Shown here: positions 59,201 through 64,000 of the stretch, in pieces | Numbering within the stretch: the stretch's first letter is position 1 | Layout: every line of letters starts with the position of its first letter | Assembly: GCA_050084515.1 (NCBI GenBank) | Contig: CM114274.1 | Span: 5,146,001-5,210,000, forward strand | DNA length: 64,000 nt | Direction: 5' to 3' | Source: Blasia pusilla | Lineage: Eukaryota; Marchantiophyta; Marchantiopsida; Blasiales | Notes under the pieces: generated by a model | What the model was told of the DNA's origin: nothing | Seen by the model: only the letters and a program-made list of their open reading frames with translations | The model's database searches: none | Position numbers and translations under genes: made by a program

Positions 59201-60094
59201 TCTAAAAATCCTCATAATGTCAATTAGGACCCTAAACACATTACTCAGTGAAATACTGAATACGAAGCAAGCCTCTATGAGTCTCACCTTAGGGTATACC
59301 CTCTTCAAGTCTCAAGGCTCTAAAAAAATGATTTGTGATCATATGTCAACTCAACTTGCACAAAATTTTGCTAACTTAATCAAGAACTTCAAGAAACCTC
59401 CAAGAAGGTCCTAAAAAGCCTCGGAAGGATGGTATGTGGACACAAGTAAACAAGGGAAGCAAGAATGTTACTCATAGCATGTCCACTCCTAAGCATACAT
59501 ATACCCCCTCTACCTGGCGGCATTATCTACTTTCGTTGGATTGCAAATATCGCGGAAACACTAAAAGATAACTACTTTTGAGAATGGCTTGTGCACTAAA
59601 GAAGACAATCATGTACCTCTTGCGATAAATCTTAATAAATAATCTTACACGACGTTTTTGAATTTTCAAAGCCATTTCTCTCTCCATTCATATTGAAGGA
59701 AAGAGGATATCATCCTTTCTCCCCCTTTATTCTTTCCACTTTAAGCCTTTCTTCCTAATAAAAAAATTATGAATTAGTGATTTTTTTGTAATTTAAATGG
59801 AAAAATAAGATATATTTATGAGTATCAAATTTATGAATTTTAAAGTTTATTAAATTCCCCATGAACATTGAATGTATTCCAATTTACCATCATTTTATCT
59901 TATTCTATTTTATTCTTTTGGTCACCAGAGTTCTCTTATATCATTAAATCAGTTCTTACAGACCATTTTAATAAAAAAAAATCCAAAAATATTAGTGGCA
60001 TAGCCACTTTACACTATGGTTTCTTTTCTTACGCGCATTAACTTTTGATGCGATGCCTAACAATTTTCTCTTTTAGACTTTTTCCGTTTTCCTT
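56271..60094. other. AT-rich, no gene recognised
   Basis: Contains a TA-rich run near 57095-57112 and a 20-bp tandem pair at 57361-57400. Hairpin CACGGAC-TTT-GTCCGTG is at 58134-58150. Open frames at 57882-58187 and 58789-59016 encode unfamiliar sequences and may be decayed transposon protein. Confidence 0.4.
57361..57400. repeat. Tandem pair, 2 x 20 bp
   Basis: CCCACACCAAAGTGGAGATT followed by CCCACACCAAAGCGGAGATT, one difference. Confidence 0.9.
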
Positions 60095-60212
60095 CTAACT
60101 GGAGGAGGCCATAACCCAAAACCCGAGTTCAACTCTAACTAGAGGAGACCATAACCCAAAACGCGAGTTCAACTTCTAACTCGAGGACGCCATAACCTGA
60201 ACCCGAGTTCAA
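60095..60212. repeat. Tandem repeat, 3 x about 40 bp
   Basis: Units begin CTAACT at 60095, 60135 and 60176 and contain GCCATAACCC-AAACCCGAGTTCAA with small differences. Confidence 0.9.
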
Positions 60213-62027
60213 AAAGATATGAATTACTGAAGAACCTCGTTCGTCTTGACCCCTTTTGTTTCATTTTCCTAATTTTAAAATGGGTGGTTTATAGAAATAA
60301 TAATTCATAATGAGGCTGTCGTTGACTAGAGTCCTTTTAAATGGGAAGATAAAAGTAGGGCCTTCAATTCAAAAGTTAATGAGTGCGCATTTTTCTTCAT
60401 GTTTTAGTTGACTATTTTTCGTCACTGAAGATATAAATTTTGTCATAGATTGGTTTAATTATTTTGACGTGGATAAATTGGTGTTGTTCCATGAGGTGAA
60501 GTATGTTTGTGAACTCGTATATTTTATTTAATGAATTAATCGATTAAAAAAAAACTCAGGGCTTGTCCTTTAAAGTTCACCACGTTTGTGCATTTCTTAT
60601 TTAACTAAATATAATAATTTTCTGGAGCCTTTGTGGGTGTGACGGTTGGGAAGAGAATGATGAAATAATAATTTAGACCTATATAGGGATGTCAAATTTT
60701 GGATTCAGATTTTGATATTTGAAGATCATATATTATGGTGTATTATTGTAACTCATTGAGGAGTGTTTGTAGGAGCCTTGCAAACATAGACCACACACCT
60801 AGGTTGGAAGATATTGAAGATTAGGGTAGGTGCCTCGGGAAGCGAAGTGAAGAAAGTGGGGTATGAAAAGTATGGAAGGAACATGGAGGTCAAACATGTT
60901 GTATTATCCTAGTTTGAATGGTGTGGGAAAAAGTTTTCTAACCGATGTGGAAAATTCTATTGTAAGAGCTGGCACCTATCACAATGATAATGGATGATTG
61001 CATTGCCCCGTTGTGCCACAATGGTCTTATTCATACTTGTGTTGCTTTGTGCCATACTGGGAAGTTTTTGATGTGTGGAGTAGAGATGTTTATACTTGTG
61101 CGAAATGTTTCGCACGAATCATCGTGTTTCCTATGGTAGGATAAGAGATGTACATTTTTGCGAAAATACCACACTACATATTGCCCTACTACACACGCAT
61201 CAATTTTTTTGTGAGTGTAGGTTATAAAAAGTGGTAATTGGTACTTTAGCATGCGTTACCATTCATGCCCATCTAGAGCCATCATTTTTCAAGAGGGGTT
61301 TATTCCAAATTGGTGCTTGAGAAATCCCTACCCTACATGATGATGAGGTTAGTGACCTATGTGACTTTAAGAAAATTATAGAGGAAACTGTAATATGATG
61401 ACTATAATGAGTGAGAGCGGAATAAGAATTTATAGATTGAGTGCCTAGTTAGTATAGTTAATCAAATTTTTTATTTTCTGAATTCTTGATGTTACTCTAT
61501 TAGAGGAAAGAGATATTATGGCTGGAAGGATTGTGTGCACATCATGCCATTTTGCCAACAAAGATGGGACATTGGATCCCTTTTTGACAATCCTATTTTT
61601 TAGCTTGAGGAATATATTGTGTGGATAGGTGAAAAGTGATACCACCATGCTAGTATATGTGGTTTCTTGAGAGAATGGCATGTCATATCAGATTCAATCT
61701 CTTAGAAGATTTCCTTCAATACAATAGTTGTGATAAATTTATTTAAGATAGGTTGTTAAAGATCTAAAAGTGCTTCGATGCCATGAATTATAGGTAGAAA
61801 AATTTGAAAATTGAAAATTGAGAAAAGAAATCTATGAAATACTCTTACTAAGAAAATTGAAGGGAAATGAATCCTAGTGACATGAAATAGATATGAAACG
61901 TAGATTAGGAAAATTTAGCCAAGAATTTCATGTGAGAAATTCATGAGCAAGAAATAGTTCAAAGAGAAACTCAAGAAAAATGAACATTAATGGAAATTGA
62001 AGAGCAATTTTGATTCAATGCCACAAA
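60213..62027. other. AT-rich, no gene recognised
   Basis: No domain or terminal motif recognised. Confidence 0.4.
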
Positions 62028-62275
62028 AATTGCATTCAGATGGCATTACAACATGCGCAAGCATTGGTGTTGACACGCCGAGCCAAAAAGGTAAGTGGCA
62101 AGTCATCTTGTTGCACATTCATGTCTGACTAACCTCTAGTGTCAGATTTGTTTCAAGTTATAAATCACGTAACTCATTAAGTTGGCTTGCTGCCATTTTT
62201 ATGCCTCCTTCCCTTATGGGGTGTTCGTTGTTTTCTTTTGAGGTTATTTTAAAACAATAAAGTAGATTTTCTTTC
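62028..62275 (+). mobile_element. 3' fragment of the RLE non-LTR retrotransposon family
   Basis: Plus-strand translation gives QMALQHAQALVLTRRAKK, matching the C-terminal segment SVALQRAQALALIRRAE of the element at 1530-5995. The following 3' UTR is also shared (GGCTTGCTGCCATTTT and TTGTTTTCTTTTGAGGTTAT). In-frame stops are present. Typical 5' truncation; the left border is approximate. Confidence 0.75.
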
Positions 62276-62939
62276 GGAAGAAAATCTTAATAATTATGAA
62301 ACCATTCGATATATGGTACCAAATTAGAAACTGAAATTTAAAGTAGACACTTGCTAACACAAATAACAATATGGATATTATGTAGTTTATAAAATCAAGA
62401 AGACTAAGAAAATTGGTTGACATCACTTGGATATCGTCGTTGTTGGGCACCAACACATCAATTTCCTCCAAGGTCGAGTTTTTTGTTTTAAGAATATCTA
62501 TGTAGGGACAGTAGTTTTGGATATCCGCTTCTAAGCTCATGTGCCACTGCAAATCAATAATCCCCTTACAAAGAATGCAAATTCTAGGTCCCAATAATTG
62601 GATATCCTCATTAGTTATTCCTCAAGTAACAATATAGATATATTACATATGCTCCCAATTTTCAAAAATTATTCTTTATAAAAAGATAAAAATATCACGC
62701 GTTCTAAATTCCTAAGTTAAAAAGAGAGTGGTGAACTCTCGAACTTTTCCAAAAACGCTCATCAAATATCATAAATTCCTAAGTTCGAAAAAGATAAGAT
62801 ACAATATCTTAGATATCTATGGCATTTCTAAACTTAGATAGAAAGTTTGGGAATGTGTGGAAGGTGGACACGAACATTTGTACGAAGGACAGAAAGGAAT
62901 GAGCACAAATATTTTGTTACAACATTATTTTTATTTTGA
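62276..62939. other. AT-rich, nothing recognised
   Basis: No gene seen; the open frame 62244-62594 (minus) has no known domain. Confidence 0.4.
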
Positions 62940-63064
62940 AAGATGAATCGCAGTTTTGAACTCTGCATACGACGAGATAGCGGAGCGGAGCGGAGCAAAC
63001 GAGGCGGGGCTCCGAATTTGAAACGAGGAGAGAGGTGGCGCTCTGCTACAAGTCCCTGTAGTGA

Positions 63065-63082
63065 CTCTGTGGCGCCACAGAG
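63065..63082. repeat. Perfect 18-bp palindrome
   Basis: CTCTGTGGCGCCACAGAG reads the same on both strands. Just to its left CTACA and TGTAG form a further small inverted repeat. Confidence 0.9.
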
Positions 63083-63193
63083 GAGGAGGTGTGCATTGGA
63101 CGCAGGTCGAGTTCGGGGGAGAGTGAATGATTTGGGTCGATAAAGGCAGTTTTCAGGAGGATAGGATTCAATGATTGTCCCCTCATTATTCTT

Positions 63194-63313
63194 GTGTACC
63201 GAGTACTCGCGCCCTACGATCACCGTCTCGCCGAACAGAGGGAGGCTCTTGGTCTCGCTGTGCCTGCGCTTCGTGCGGTTGGACAGTGATGATTTGCGTC
63301 CGCTGCACATCAT
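63194..63313 (-). CDS. Candidate first coding exon, unrecognised
   Basis: Reading from ATG at 63313 the codons are rich in G or C at the third position and contain SLPLFGETVIVGREYS, which looks more like protein than chance. The open frame itself runs on to 62834 but turns into AT-rich, less protein-like sequence after 63190. A GT at the TCG|GTACAC site would end the exon. No known family was recognised and nothing confirms expression. Confidence 0.25.
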
Positions 63314-63730
63314 GCGCGTCTTTGATCCGTCGGTTTCGTCCGTAGCATTTTATGGCTCCCCGTACTGAACGTCGAGATGGTGCATATGGCCTTGTTTGCT
63401 CTTTTGTTCGGTGATTGACCCGTCTGAGTTTAGAGCTGTCGGGATTCACGCTTGCGACTATGCGATTCCGCTTGTTTGCGCTTCGATCGGTCGGATTTTA
63501 CGGGTCCGAGAATGCCAAGTTGAAATGATGCACGCCTTTCTTTGGTCTTCTTTCCTGCTCATTTTAGCGCTGCACCCTGATTCCAAGTGGAGTTGCCATT
63601 TACGTGCTTCGATCCGTCTCGCTAGGACTCTCTGTACACCACGTTTTAAGAGGGAATTCGAAGAAGAAGAAGGCGCGAAGTGGATGGCCGTTGCATGGTC
63701 TTGTTTTTACGAGGTGGCTTTTACGCAGAT

Positions 63731-63780
63731 CTGTTTGTTGCTGTTACGGCAATGCCTGTTTGTTGCTGTTACGGCGATGC
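63731..63780. repeat. Tandem pair, 2 x 25 bp
   Basis: CTGTTTGTTGCTGTTACGGC followed by AATGC, then repeated with GATGC; one difference. Confidence 0.9.
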
Positions 63781-63870
63781 AGCAGTAATTACTGGAGCAC
63801 TGCATCCATTTGACACTCTGTTCGTGGGTAAATGGAAGATTTAGAGTGAGTGCACGACAGCGGTCGAGAG

Positions 63871-64000
63871 ATGGTCCACCTCACGGCTGGTGCTACCTCC
63901 CTTCGCTTTACTCTCCCAACTACCGCACTTCTGTTGGCACCTTCCGCCCTTGCAGTTACGAAGGTCTCCTTTTACAAATTTCCAGTGACCATCGCACTTT
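63871..64000 (+). CDS. Candidate start of a coding sequence, cut by window edge
   Basis: Open from ATG at 63871 to the last base (43 codons). The start MVHLTAGATSLRF is followed by a hydrophobic, alanine/leucine-rich part that could be a signal or transit peptide. The opposite strand is also open over the same stretch (with KCDGHWKF and GGRCQQKCGS), so the evidence for either is weak. Confidence 0.2.
   Translation, partial: MVHLTAGATSLRFTLPTTALLLAPSALAVTKVSFYKFPVTIAL

Larger units (their letters stand above)
62940..64000. other. GC-rich right edge, possible 5' end of a gene outside the window
   Basis: Composition resembles the upstream regions of the two complete genes. Two weak coding candidates exist. 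On the plus strand an ATG at 63871 (context GAGAGATGG) opens a frame to the window end, starting MVHLTAGATSLRF. On the minus strand, 63313-63194 starts MMCSGRKSSLSNRTKRRHSE with many C or G third positions and meets a possible donor TCG|GTACAC. I recognise neither. It also holds an 18-bp palindrome and a 25-bp tandem pair. Confidence 0.4.

Noticed and set aside
1-64000. CRISPR array, operons or bacterial signals
   Set aside because: Spliced genes and plant transposons dominate; the tandem repeats lack regular spacers.

Overview
The window looks like nuclear DNA of a land plant. Evidence is three plant-type genes with GT-AG introns, a reverse transcriptase family I associate with mosses, liverworts and ferns, and many short Helitrons with plant-type ends. 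The compact, TE-rich style suggests a seed-free plant (bryophyte, fern or lycophyte), but this is inference and no species is named.

Genes occupy a small part. At the left edge (1-187, minus) lies the 5' coding end of an exosome subunit, RRP43, cut by the window. In the middle, two complete genes converge: TPX2 (27372-34424, plus, 23 coding exons, 803 residues as assembled here, all phases consistent) and a UDP-galactose/UDP-glucose transporter of the UTR2 type (36081-39106, minus, 7 coding exons, 347 residues). Both have GC-rich upstream regions. A further GC-rich block at 62940-64000 may be the edge of another gene, but I recognise no product.

Most of the rest is transposon-derived, AT-rich DNA. 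1530-5995 (minus) is a nearly full-length non-LTR retrotransposon with a zinc finger, reverse transcriptase and restriction-like endonuclease, broken by three in-frame stops and a frameshift; a 3' fragment of the same family is at 62028-62275 (plus). About ten short non-autonomous Helitrons are scattered through the window, three of them head-to-tail at 6044-6545. One LTR family of about 1 kb has three copies; the one at 17266-18286 is a clean solo LTR with a 5-bp target duplication. A decayed Ty3/gypsy pol fragment is at 18760-19900. Several tandem repeats, hairpins and microsatellites are listed.

The three recognised genes have unrelated housekeeping roles (RNA decay, spindle assembly, nucleotide-sugar transport) and do not form a pathway. 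I found no clearly new biological system; the strongest unusual items are the Helitron array, the near-intact retroelement with a restriction-like endonuclease, the solo LTR family and the roughly 82-bp repeat beside RRP43. Boundaries come from reading by eye, without alignment software or database searches.
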